A stretch of 64,000 bases of DNA from Olivibacter sp. SDN3. GTDB taxonomy: Bacteria; Bacteroidota; Bacteroidia; Sphingobacteriales; Sphingobacteriaceae. The stretch is from the NCBI RefSeq assembly GCF_014334135.1, contig NZ_CP060497.1:1240001-1304000 (forward strand). The letters are read 5' to 3'. The notes under the pieces were generated by a model. The model did not search any database. It was not told the DNA's origin and saw only the letters and a list, made by a program, of their open reading frames with translations. The position numbers and the translations under genes are program-made. Below, one piece after another: positions 1 to 8,854 of the stretch; position 1 is the stretch's first letter, and each line of letters starts with the position of its first letter.

Positions 1-80
1 AATGATTTAGCATCCCATACTCGTTAGCTGTTCAGAAAAGGCATTTTTTTGTGTGGCAATAAACTTGTGCAAGGCTTTGT

Positions 81-2498
81 ATGATAAAGAATTATCTCAA
101 AATAGCTTGGAGAAACTTAATGAAGAATAAGGTTTATTCCTTCATTAACTTATCAGGTCTCACGATAGGGTTAACCTGCTGCCTCATAATAAGTATTTAT
201 TTGATAAATGAGCTTAGTTATGATCGATACAACAAAAACGCTGATAATATCTATCGCGTTGAAAGAACCTTTCTGAATGCAGAAAGCAAAAGTGTTTCTT
301 TAGCTTTGGGTGCCGTAGCCCCGACAATCGCCCCCTTACTTAAAAACGACTTCAGGGAAATTGCCTCTATCACAACCCTTTTGCCTATAGGTGAAGGAAC
401 GGTTCAATATGAAGATAAAATCTTTAAAGAGCCGGAAATCTATTTTGCAGATGAACAACTGTTCGATCTTTTCGATATTCAGCTCCGCAGTGGCGACGTC
501 AAAGAAGCTTTAACAGAACCTTATTCTATCCTGCTTACAGAAGAAATGGCCAAAAAGTATTTTGGCAACCAAGATCCGGTTAATAAAATGATCAAGCTCA
601 ACCAACAGCTACTTTTTAAAGTAACCGGCGTATACGACGCTTTACCTCAAAATGCACACTGGCATCCGAATATGCTGCTGTCCTTTGCTTCCCTAAAAGA
701 CACCCTGATCTATGGAGAAGAACAGCTCCGGACGAACTGGGGGAATAACGCATTTTATACCTATTTAAAACTCCCAAACGATGGCGTTGCAAAAAAGCTG
801 GAAGCACAGTTGCCTGATTTTCTAAACAGGCACGTCCCAGGTGCAGATAACAAAGCTTCTGAATGGACGTCATTGTCACTTCGGAAACTGACGGATATCC
901 ATTTGTATTCGCATAAGGACTCCGAGCTGGAAGAAAACGGCGACATCAAAAGGGTGTACATTTTTTCCGTTATCGGCTTTTTTATTTTGCTCATTGCCTG
1001 TATCAATTATATGAACTTATCTACCGCACGCTCCTCTTTAAGAGCCCGGGAGATCGGTGTGAGAAAAGTAGTAGGCGCCAGCAAAAAAGAACTGATCGCC
1101 CAATTCCTCAGCGAGAGTGTAGTAATCGGTTGGTTAGCGGCTATCCTTGCCTGTATGATAACGTGGTTGGCTCTGCCTGGACTTAACTACGTGTCCGGAC
1201 AATCCCTATCATTGTCCATGTTATGGGAACCACATTTTATCATCCCCCTTTGCTTGTTGCCCTTTGTCGTTGGTATACTGTCCGGAATTTATCCTGCACT
1301 TTTCCTTTCTACTTTTCGACCTGTGACGGTATTAAAAGGTATCTTTAAAAACAGTGAGAAAGCCTTCTCAGCAAGAAAGGTTTTGGTTGTCGTACAATTT
1401 TCAATATCAATCATACTGATCATCAGCACTGTAGTTGTTTTTCAACAATTACAGTATATTCAAAATAAGTCCCTGGGCTTTAAGAAGGAACAAATAGTTG
1501 TTTTAAACAATAATAGCGGATTTCAGCATGCCTTCCAAGCTTTCAGAACATCCTTGCTTGCTAATTCATCAATAGTGGAAGTCGGCCGGTCAAGTCGCAT
1601 TCCCTCTGGTAGATTATTGGATGCGGATGGGTCGCAGATTACTCTCGGAAATTCGCTGGCCCCATCAAAAGCGGATATTAAATATGTAAGGGTAGATGAC
1701 GGTTTTATTCCAACTTACAATATCCCCATTTTGAATGGTAGAAATTTCATGCGGACAAATGGTTCTGACACTTCTTCTTTTATCCTCAACCAAGCAGCGG
1801 TACGCGCTTTGGGGATACAATCGAATGAAGAGGCGATCGGCAAACAATTTAAATATGGCGTCCGCAACGGACAGATTGTGGGTATCATGAACGACTTTAA
1901 CTTCGAATCCTTGCATCAGCGAATCTTACCGCTGGTTTTATTCGTTTCCAAGGAGGAGAATGACTATGGTAGCATTTCCGTTAACATAACGGGCAGCACA
2001 CAGCAGGCTCTTCAGCATATCGAAACAATATGGAAGAAGTATCTACCTGAGGTACCTTTTGACTATATATTTTTAGACAATCGCTTTGCCGATCTCTATA
2101 AGGCGGAACAACAACAGCAGTTGATTTTTTCTACCTTTGCGGGTATCGCCATCTTCATCGCTTGCTTGGGATTGTTTGGTTTATCTGCCTTTACTATTAC
2201 CCAGCGGGTAAAAGAAATAGGCATTCGAAAAGTACTGGGGGCAAGTACCGGCAGTATCGTAGGTTTACTATCAAAAGATTTTCTCCTATTAGTTGCCTTG
2301 TCTGCTATTATTGCTTTCCCAATAACTTGGTTCGCGATGCAAAACTGGCTAAGCGATTTTGCTTACCGCATCGACATCTCTTGGCTGGTATTTGTTATCG
2401 CCGCGGTTATCGCGCTACTGATTGCTTTTATTACCATCAGTGTACAAACGATCAGAGCGGCACTCGCAAACCCAACGAAGTCATTAAGGAGCGAATAA
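81..2498 (+). CDS. ABC3-type (FtsX/MacB-like) permease, 805 aa
   Basis: Inner-membrane subunit of an ABC transporter of the MacB/LolCE class. Such permeases carry no ATPase and work by transmitting ATP-driven movement to large periplasmic domains. A first membrane helix lies at about residues 20-44, followed by periplasmic domain 1 (about 45-285), a membrane block (about 288-405), a second N-terminal-type helix near 430-450, periplasmic domain 2, and a final membrane block from about 685. The coupling-helix motif occurs twice, as EIGVRKVVGAS near 322 and EIGIRKVLGAS near 710, so the protein is an internal duplication with about eight helices. Its tail (ANPTKSLRSE) departs from the ANPVDSLRDE seen in most paralogues here. 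It is the first gene in the window, so its promoter and upstream operon partners are mostly out of view. The substrate is unknown. Confidence 0.93.
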   Translation: MIKNYLKIAWRNLMKNKVYSFINLSGLTIGLTCCLIISIYLINELSYDRYNKNADNIYRVERTFLNAESKSVSLALGAVAPTIAPLLKNDFREIASITTLLPIGEGTVQYEDKIFKEPEIYFADEQLFDLFDIQLRSGDVKEALTEPYSILLTEEMAKKYFGNQDPVNKMIKLNQQLLFKVTGVYDALPQNAHWHPNMLLSFASLKDTLIYGEEQLRTNWGNNAFYTYLKLPNDGVAKKLEAQLPDFLNRHVPGADNKASEWTSLSLRKLTDIHLYSHKDSELEENGDIKRVYIFSVIGFFILLIACINYMNLSTARSSLRAREIGVRKVVGASKKELIAQFLSESVVIGWLAAILACMITWLALPGLNYVSGQSLSLSMLWEPHFIIPLCLLPFVVGILSGIYPALFLSTFRPVTVLKGIFKNSEKAFSARKVLVVVQFSISIILIISTVVVFQQLQYIQNKSLGFKKEQIVVLNNNSGFQHAFQAFRTSLLANSSIVEVGRSSRIPSGRLLDADGSQITLGNSLAPSKADIKYVRVDDGFIPTYNIPILNGRNFMRTNGSDTSSFILNQAAVRALGIQSNEEAIGKQFKYGVRNGQIVGIMNDFNFESLHQRILPLVLFVSKEENDYGSISVNITGSTQQALQHIETIWKKYLPEVPFDYIFLDNRFADLYKAEQQQQLIFSTFAGIAIFIACLGLFGLSAFTITQRVKEIGIRKVLGASTGSIVGLLSKDFLLLVALSAIIAFPITWFAMQNWLSDFAYRIDISWLVFVIAAVIALLIAFITISVQTIRAALANPTKSLRSE

Positions 2499-2533
2499 GG
2501 TTGGTTATGAAGCGTGTATTTATTACTTGGACT

Positions 2534-2560
2534 AACCGCGTATTTTGATAGCGGTTTCTT
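2534..2560 (+). terminator. Possible intrinsic terminator after the first permease
   Basis: A 6-bp stem (AACCGC at 2534-2539, GCGGTT at 2551-2556) with an 11-nt loop is followed by a short T-rich run (TTTCTT). It sits 36 bp past the permease stop and before the convergent helicase end. The stem is short, so this is only a moderate candidate. Confidence 0.4.
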
Positions 2561-2629
2561 ACCTCAGTGGTATTAACAATCATCATCCTTTTGGTTTTTA
2601 ATCAAAAGAGGTGATGAACAAAAGTCAAA

Positions 2630-5600
2630 TTAGCCCAACAGCCTTAACAAATCTTCCTTCGAAAGGTGCAGGGAAGATTGATCATCAGCTATCAACTCTT
2701 CTGACAAAGCTCTTTTCTTTTCCTGCAATTTCATCATCTTTTCCTCTACGGTATCCTTGCATACCAGTCGAACAGCGACTACATGCTTTGTTTGACCGAT
2801 ACGATGCACCCGGTCAATGGCCTGGTTCTCAACCGCTGGGTTCCACCAGGGATCCACCAAGTACACATAATCTGCGGCAGTGAGGTTCAAGCCTGTGCCA
2901 CCAGCTTTTAGGCTGATCAGAAAAACACGTTTTTGTGGTTCTGACTGGAATGTATCTACTACCTGTCCCCTGTTCCGGATACTTCCTGTAAGGTAGGCGT
3001 AACCAATATGACGGACGTCCAAACTTTTCTTGATGAGATCAAGCATGGTCACAAACTGGGAAAACACCAAGATCTTATGTTCGGGAGCCTTTTCCTCTAT
3101 TTGCGTCAGCAACGTATCAATCTTAGCCGATGAGTCCCCAGGTAGTCGTCCCTCCCCTAGCAAGATAGGAGAATCGCATATTTGACGCAAGCGCGTTAGC
3201 CCACGCAACACATTCATCGGACTTTTATCCAGCTCTTCATTGGTTGTCGCCGAAATATATTCGCGGAACTCTCTTTCATATGCTTTATAGATTCGTCTTT
3301 GCGTTGCATCCATTTCACAGTATAAAAGTACTTCCGTCTTCTCTGGCAACTCTTCGGCCACCTCACCTTTTCTTCGTCGAAGAATAAAAGGTTTAATCTT
3401 TCGCTGTAGCATATCCAGACGCTTCTTATCGTGAAACTGATCGATCGGCATCAGGTACACGTCCTTGAAATATTTTTTACTTCCGAGAAGACCCGGGCAA
3501 GCAAAAGAAAGCTGCCCATACAAATCAAACACATTGTTTTCCAAAGGCGTTCCCGTAATTGTCACCCTGTTTCGGGCCTTCAGCAATCTTGCCGCCCTAT
3601 AACGTTGCGATTCGGGGTTTTTAATTAGTTGTGATTCATCTAAAAAGACATAATCAAAGATAAATTCTTTCAGAAAAGCGATATCTGAAACCAAGGTACC
3701 ATAGGTGGTAAGCACAATATCCATGCTATTGAATCGCTTAGTCTGTTTATTCCTTTCCGTTCCATGGTGCATAAGTAAGTGAAGCGATGGCGCGAATTTA
3801 GTAAGTTCCTGTTTCCAGTGTGAAAGGAGCGTTGTCGGCACTACCAATAGGTGCGTTCTTTGTGCGTATTTCTCCTTTAGCCCCAAGATAAAGGCAATAA
3901 TCTGCAGTGATTTCCCCAAGCCCATATCATCTGCCAAACAGCCTCCAAAATTAAGGTCGTCCAAAAAGTTAAGCCACGCAAGCCCTTTCCGCTGGTAAGA
4001 TCGTAATGATGCTTTTAATGCCTTTGGCACAGCCACGTTCCAAGTGGTATCGAAATTTGCCAACCGCAGCTCATAAGCTTTTAAATCAATTTTCACTGTC
4101 TCATCCAACTGTTCTTCTTCAAATAATTCTTTGATAACAGCGAAATTGGTTTTTGCAATGCCTATCGCATCATCGTCCAATAGTTCCCCTATATTAAAAT
4201 ACGTATTGAACTTATTGATCCACTCTTGCGGTAACACACCTAAACTACCGTCATCTAGACGAACAAATTTCCGCTTATCGCGTATCGCCGTATGTAAATG
4301 CTTGAGGGAAGCCTTCGTTTTACCGTAACTCACCCCTACTTTCACATTAAACCAGTTCATCCCACTCAACACCCGGATGTTAATTTTTGCTTTATGTGGA
4401 TTGTAACGGTTACCTTCCAGCTCTTCGAAACCATAAATGGTTATCCCTTCGGCGAATAGCGTTTCGAACACCTCCAAGAACCAATCTTCATCCAAAAAGC
4501 GCTTTCGGTGCAGATAGAGGTAGTCCAGATCATTGGCTAGTTGCTCCTCGAAGTAAGCGTGCTGCCGAACAAGGCAAGCCATGAAGTCCGTCTCAAGTGC
4601 GTCGTTTCTTTTAATAAGAAACACTTCTCCATCATCATCCTCTCCGTGAATCTGCCTTCTACTACGCACAGCCACTTCCGCCTCTCCGTAACGCGCCACC
4701 GGTGTGATCGTTACATAATTGCCAAAGTCAGCAAGATAAATAATCTTTTCTACCGAAGTTCCAAACTTTGCTAATTGACGAGTTGTGGCTACTCGCGCAT
4801 ATTCGTACTGCAGCGTAATACGCTCTTCCAGCTTCTCTAGCAACTGTTTTCTAAAATCCAGATATTTGTTTTGATGGATCAACAGGTTTCCCGGCCTATT
4901 GGCGAAAAGCTTCAGCAGACCCAATATCCTCGGTTCGTCAACTAGATATAAGGTGTTTTCTACCCTCAGGAAATAATCAAAACACCATTCTAGCTCGTTA
5001 AGCATATAAGGTGTCCCGTCTATCATAATCGTAACTTCTAGCTCATAGAACACCCCTTTTCGGGCAATATTAAGCGTTATTTCTTTCGGCAACACCCTTG
5101 CCGTTACGGGTATAATAGAAGAGGCGTTTACTTTCTCAGAGAGACCTGAGTCGTGGTAATAAAAAGCATATTCCAAAGGATTCTGCACAAGGGCCCGCAG
5201 AGCATTCCCATCTATATGAGGCTCCTTTTTAGCTACAGGGTTTTGAAACTTATGAATTGCGGCAAAAAACTTCACCTGTTGCTGTCCTTCCATCGTCCAT
5301 ATTTCTTCCAAAGGATGGATGGGCCGAAAAGGGTTCTTTACTTTTCCTGTCTTTGTAGTCGGTGCTCGATAGAGCTCTACGATGAGATGGCGATAATATT
5401 TATGCCGTTTTAGGAGAATGATTGTCTGTTGATCAGCCATCGCTTTCGAAGAAAGATCTAGCTCAGTTGACGTCGGTTCCAGCCAAGATGTCCATTCTCG
5501 CAAGTTTTTTTCTGTAACAGGCACTAAAGACGATAGCGTTGGCACGATACGCAATTCACCTGCAGTATAATCTAGCTGAAAGAATCGGTCGAGCTGGTTT

Positions 5601-6016
5601 TCCTGTTCCAAACCATAATCAACAGCCTTTTCCCGCAATAGTTTCATCCTAAGTTGTTCATCAAAAAAGACACGGAAGGTCACCTTCTTAAGAACGGCGA
5701 AGAGCACTAAGAGCTCCTGCTCCGTCAGTTTTCCGTTTTCAGCATCATCGTAGCTACTAACCAGCAGCCCCTCCGCTGTTTGCTCGACGGATATCTCTGG
5801 AAAGTACACTCCATCTAATTTGCTTCCAAAAACACCAGATCCCAGCTTCAGGTTATTTGCTTGAACTTGCTGATCATCCGAGGGGTGCAGATATAACCCT
5901 GGAACAGCCAATTGAAATAACATCGTTTCCGAGAGTTGAGCGATCTGTAAGCCCTTCAGTTGCACTTTATGCCGTTTATGCACAGCTTCTTTCCGAACGT
6001 TAAGCTTATTATCCAT
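2630..6016 (-). CDS. SNF2-family DEAD/DEAH-box helicase, 1128 aa
   Basis: Superfamily 2 ATPase of the SNF2/RapA-like group, expected to translocate on double-stranded DNA and remodel protein-DNA complexes in the cytoplasm. The C-terminal half carries the motor: motif I ADDMGLGKS near residue 690, motif II DESQ near 794, motif III TGTPLENN shortly after, and motifs V-VI (GGTGLNLT, then QAIDRVHRIGQ) near 1042-1065. The N-terminal ~650 residues are the long beta-rich region usual for bacterial SNF2 proteins. I find no CxC...CxH SWIM finger in it, unlike the paralogue at 24657-28136. It stands alone between permeases and is convergent with the upstream one. The exact biological role is not deducible from the sequence. 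Confidence 0.92.
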   Translation of the reverse strand: MDNKLNVRKEAVHKRHKVQLKGLQIAQLSETMLFQLAVPGLYLHPSDDQQVQANNLKLGSGVFGSKLDGVYFPEISVEQTAEGLLVSSYDDAENGKLTEQELLVLFAVLKKVTFRVFFDEQLRMKLLREKAVDYGLEQENQLDRFFQLDYTAGELRIVPTLSSLVPVTEKNLREWTSWLEPTSTELDLSSKAMADQQTIILLKRHKYYRHLIVELYRAPTTKTGKVKNPFRPIHPLEEIWTMEGQQQVKFFAAIHKFQNPVAKKEPHIDGNALRALVQNPLEYAFYYHDSGLSEKVNASSIIPVTARVLPKEITLNIARKGVFYELEVTIMIDGTPYMLNELEWCFDYFLRVENTLYLVDEPRILGLLKLFANRPGNLLIHQNKYLDFRKQLLEKLEERITLQYEYARVATTRQLAKFGTSVEKIIYLADFGNYVTITPVARYGEAEVAVRSRRQIHGEDDDGEVFLIKRNDALETDFMACLVRQHAYFEEQLANDLDYLYLHRKRFLDEDWFLEVFETLFAEGITIYGFEELEGNRYNPHKAKINIRVLSGMNWFNVKVGVSYGKTKASLKHLHTAIRDKRKFVRLDDGSLGVLPQEWINKFNTYFNIGELLDDDAIGIAKTNFAVIKELFEEEQLDETVKIDLKAYELRLANFDTTWNVAVPKALKASLRSYQRKGLAWLNFLDDLNFGGCLADDMGLGKSLQIIAFILGLKEKYAQRTHLLVVPTTLLSHWKQELTKFAPSLHLLMHHGTERNKQTKRFNSMDIVLTTYGTLVSDIAFLKEFIFDYVFLDESQLIKNPESQRYRAARLLKARNRVTITGTPLENNVFDLYGQLSFACPGLLGSKKYFKDVYLMPIDQFHDKKRLDMLQRKIKPFILRRRKGEVAEELPEKTEVLLYCEMDATQRRIYKAYEREFREYISATTNEELDKSPMNVLRGLTRLRQICDSPILLGEGRLPGDSSAKIDTLLTQIEEKAPEHKILVFSQFVTMLDLIKKSLDVRHIGYAYLTGSIRNRGQVVDTFQSEPQKRVFLISLKAGGTGLNLTAADYVYLVDPWWNPAVENQAIDRVHRIGQTKHVVAVRLVCKDTVEEKMMKLQEKKRALSEELIADDQSSLHLSKEDLLRLLG

Positions 6017-6197
6017 TTCAAGACAGGTTACCTGTCAAAGGTATAAGATTTAGGTGGAATACACTATCGGCAATTGATGGTATTAGTTATTTGTCACGAA
6101 TTATTATATTGACAAGACGGTTCCTGAATATGAGTGGGTTGATTTTGTTCGAATTACCTTAGCAGACAATAACCGGTGTTACCAATTTACCTTCTAC
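6017..6197. other. Intergenic stretch between helicase and permease run A
   Basis: The whole gap between the two divergent starts is 332 bp (6017-6348). The part up to 6197 should hold the helicase promoter on the - strand, but I see no clear TAnnTTTG element. The rest is described under the paired palindromes and the candidate -24/-12 site. Confidence 0.5.
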
Positions 6198-6234
6198 TGT
6201 TCGGAATCGGACAAGTTGTGTTCGATTCCGAACA
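6198..6234. promoter_or_regulatory. Paired 16-bp palindromes, copy A (permease regulon operator)
   Basis: Two sites of the form TGTTCG-N4-CGAACA lie in tandem. The first, TGTTCGGAATCGGACA, is at 6198-6213 (11 of 12 arm bases match). The second, TGTTCGATTCCGAACA, is at 6219-6234 (perfect). Starts are 21 bp apart, two helical turns, so both sites face the same side of the DNA. The pair ends 115 bp before the permease start at 6349. The same 37-bp architecture recurs at four other permease runs in the window. Binding by a dimeric activator is inferred from this architecture. Confidence 0.75.
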
Positions 6235-6289
6235 TAATCGCACACCATAAAAACGATAAACCACTTATATACAATCAATTAAAAACAAA

Positions 6290-6302
6290 GGATGTTTTTT
6301 GA
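6290..6302 (+). promoter_or_regulatory. Weak candidate -24/-12 promoter for permease run A
   Basis: A GG at 6290-6291 lies 56 bp downstream of operator copy A, the same offset as in the other copies. It is followed by TTTTTTGATAG, but the G of the -12 element is one base closer than the sigma-54 rule requires, and the C is missing. It is supported by position only. Confidence 0.25.
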
Positions 6303-6348
6303 TAGATGAAAGGATAATTTTTGGTTTTTATTCCACAACACGTTTCTT

Positions 6349-8784
6349 ATGCTGAAGAACAACCTACTGTTAGCATTACGCCATTTCTGGAAGAATAAGG
6401 TTTCTGGCATTATTAATATCCTCGGCCTAGCCATAGGTGTCAGTGCAGCTTTGGTCATCTACCTTATCATTCAATACGAGTATAGCTACGAAAAAGATCT
6501 TGTACATAGCGATCGGATATATCGGGTTGTCACCAACAGTGAATGGAAGAACAGCGGCGTCCGTGCACCATTGCCTCGTTTAATAAAAAGTCAGGTAAGT
6601 GGCGTCGAAGCGGTAGCACATTATATTCAGGATGATTGGCAAAACACCATCAAAATACCCAGCAATGATGGTAAACAACATAAACTATTTAAAAAAGAAA
6701 GCGGCATTATCTTTTCTGATGCGGACTATTTCAAAGTCGTTCCCCATCAATGGTTAGCAGGCAATGCACAACAGGCATTGGCCGCACCTTTACAATTGGT
6801 GTTATCGGAAAGCAAAATTCAAACTTTTTTCCCCGGTCTTCATCCTGATGAAGTTATCGGTAAAACCGTTATTTTCAAAGACAGTCTCTATACCACGATT
6901 GCCGGTGTTGTTAAAGACCGGGAAGCCAACACTGATTTTAACAACCAACTATTTATTTCCCTAGCTACCGTAACTAGTAATACTGGGCTCAAGGAACTTT
7001 TCAATTACGATGCCTGGAATAACGTCAATGATAATTCCCAGTGTCTGCTATTATTAAATCCTACGGCAGAAGCAAGTCGGGTCAACCAACAGATAGACGA
7101 TATTTATGCTCGGGTAGCTCAAGCGGAAAAAGACGAATCCAAAGACGCCCACTGGTTACAGCCCTTGGCAGATATTCATTTTAACAAAGCCTTTTCCGGC
7201 GGAGGGAGATATATCGAAAAATCTACCTTGCTGAATCTGTTCCTTTTGGCTATCTTCCTGATTTTACTGGGAGCCATCAATTTCATCAACTTATCCACCG
7301 CCCAATCCATCGAAAGGGCGAAGGAGGTGGGCATACGCAAAACACTGGGCAGCGGCAAAAAGACGCTTATTATCCAATTTCTACTGGAAACATTTACGCT
7401 TACGATAACCGCCTGCATCATTTCCGTGATCATCGCCCCATTACTTTTTAGAGCATTTTCCGGTTTTATTCCGGCAAGCATGTCTTTTGGAGATATCTTT
7501 CAGGTAGACATTTTTTTATTTCTAATCCTTTTATCTTTCGGCATTACTTTTTTGGCCGGTTTTTACCCCGCTTGGGTATTAACGGCATACAAACCCGTTT
7601 CGGCTATTAAAAACCAGGTCAGTGATCATAGTAAGCAAACGCGATCGGCGTGGGTACGTAAAATGCTCATTACCTCGCAGTTCGTCATCGCGCAGGTTTT
7701 TCTGATCTGTGTGCTCATCGTAAGTAAGCAGATAAACTTTGCCAAAGACAAGGATATGGGCTTTCGAAAAGAGGCGATTATCAATTTTTACATACCCGAC
7801 TTTTCGAACCGCCAAAATAGTCAAAAATTCGTTTTGCTGAACGAGTTAAAAAATATCGCCGAAATTGAAGCGGTTAGCCTAGGAAATCACAGTCCTGCTT
7901 TTAGCGGCAATATGTCCAATGGTCTTAGTTATATGGTGGGCGATGAGAAAGTCGAAGTCTCCATCGATTCAAGATATGGTGATACCAGTTATTTACAGGT
8001 TTATAACATCCCGCTTTTGGCAGGTCGGAATATCCGATTGGCGGATTCTACATACGAAGTACTCATTAACGAATCCATGATGAAACAGATGGGTTTTCAG
8101 CGCCCTGAGGAGGCCCTCGGGCACACCTTAGATTTTTACGATGAGGATTCGCCTATTGTGGGGGTAATGAGAGACTTCAATATAGCCTCGGTCAGAACGC
8201 CTGTAAAACCGCTGATCTACTGGGGAGAAAAAAATGACGGCTATGTAATGCATGTTGCCTTACAGGCAAATAATCCTTCTTCCTGGAAAAAAGCGCTGGA
8301 CAAGCTGCAAGCTTCCTGGAATAAAGTATACCCTGACTATGAGCTGGACTATACCTTTCTAGATAAGACCATCGAAAATTTTTACCAAAACGACGTCCGT
8401 TTATCCAACCTGCTCAACTGGGCAATGGGACTTTCCATCGGTATTGCCGCAATGGGTCTGTTCGGGTTAGGCGTTTTCACGGCCAATCAGCGAACGAAGG
8501 AGATCGGCATAAGGAAAGTTTTGGGAGCCCATGTCGGTCAGATCGTCTTTTTATTGTTGAAAAACTTACTTGCCTTGGTCGTGCTGGCCTGTTTGATTGC
8601 TTTTCCTATTGCCGGTTATTTCATGCATCAATGGTTGGAAAATTTCCACTTCCGGACAGCTATAAGTTGGTGGATCTTTGCGGTGTCAGCAATAGGCATG
8701 TTAAGCTTTGCAGCAGTTGTTTTAGGGATAAAAGCTTTTCGGGCGGCATCGGCCAATCCGGTGGATTCGCTAAGGGATGAGTGA
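6349..8784 (+). CDS. ABC3-type permease, 811 aa (first gene of run A)
   Basis: Eight-helix double FtsX/MacB permease without its own ATPase. Coupling motifs are EVGIRKTLGSG near residue 321 and EIGIRKVLGAH near 713. The tail ANPVDSLRDE ends the protein. It begins MLKNNLLLALRHFWKNK, which lacks the WRN signature of most paralogues (LRHFW instead). This start shape is shared with the gene at 13859 (LRHLWRN), and both are the first genes after a palindrome pair. It is followed after 70 bp by the next permease, so 6349, 8855 and 11319 probably form one transcript under operator copy A. Substrate unknown. Confidence 0.93.
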   Translation: MLKNNLLLALRHFWKNKVSGIINILGLAIGVSAALVIYLIIQYEYSYEKDLVHSDRIYRVVTNSEWKNSGVRAPLPRLIKSQVSGVEAVAHYIQDDWQNTIKIPSNDGKQHKLFKKESGIIFSDADYFKVVPHQWLAGNAQQALAAPLQLVLSESKIQTFFPGLHPDEVIGKTVIFKDSLYTTIAGVVKDREANTDFNNQLFISLATVTSNTGLKELFNYDAWNNVNDNSQCLLLLNPTAEASRVNQQIDDIYARVAQAEKDESKDAHWLQPLADIHFNKAFSGGGRYIEKSTLLNLFLLAIFLILLGAINFINLSTAQSIERAKEVGIRKTLGSGKKTLIIQFLLETFTLTITACIISVIIAPLLFRAFSGFIPASMSFGDIFQVDIFLFLILLSFGITFLAGFYPAWVLTAYKPVSAIKNQVSDHSKQTRSAWVRKMLITSQFVIAQVFLICVLIVSKQINFAKDKDMGFRKEAIINFYIPDFSNRQNSQKFVLLNELKNIAEIEAVSLGNHSPAFSGNMSNGLSYMVGDEKVEVSIDSRYGDTSYLQVYNIPLLAGRNIRLADSTYEVLINESMMKQMGFQRPEEALGHTLDFYDEDSPIVGVMRDFNIASVRTPVKPLIYWGEKNDGYVMHVALQANNPSSWKKALDKLQASWNKVYPDYELDYTFLDKTIENFYQNDVRLSNLLNWAMGLSIGIAAMGLFGLGVFTANQRTKEIGIRKVLGAHVGQIVFLLLKNLLALVVLACLIAFPIAGYFMHQWLENFHFRTAISWWIFAVSAIGMLSFAAVVLGIKAFRAASANPVDSLRDE

Positions 8785-8854
8785 TAATCATTTGTTTTTG
8801 CGTTGCCTGCATATGTAGATTCAGCTCGTACACAAGGCTTATAATTTAACAAAA

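Noticed and set aside
2162-2548. A 128-codon open frame on the + strand overlapping the end of the first permease
   Set aside because: It is another frame of the permease coding sequence, and its translation is rich in Cys, Tyr and Arg without any domain.
2589-2615. A CCTTTTG...CAAAAGAGG hairpin downstream of the first SNF2 helicase
   Set aside because: The stem is interrupted and no T-run follows on the helicase strand, so a terminator is not supported.
6321-6336. TTGG...CCACA as a sigma-54 promoter for run A
   Set aside because: The -12 dinucleotide is AC, and the start of transcription would fall on the start codon.
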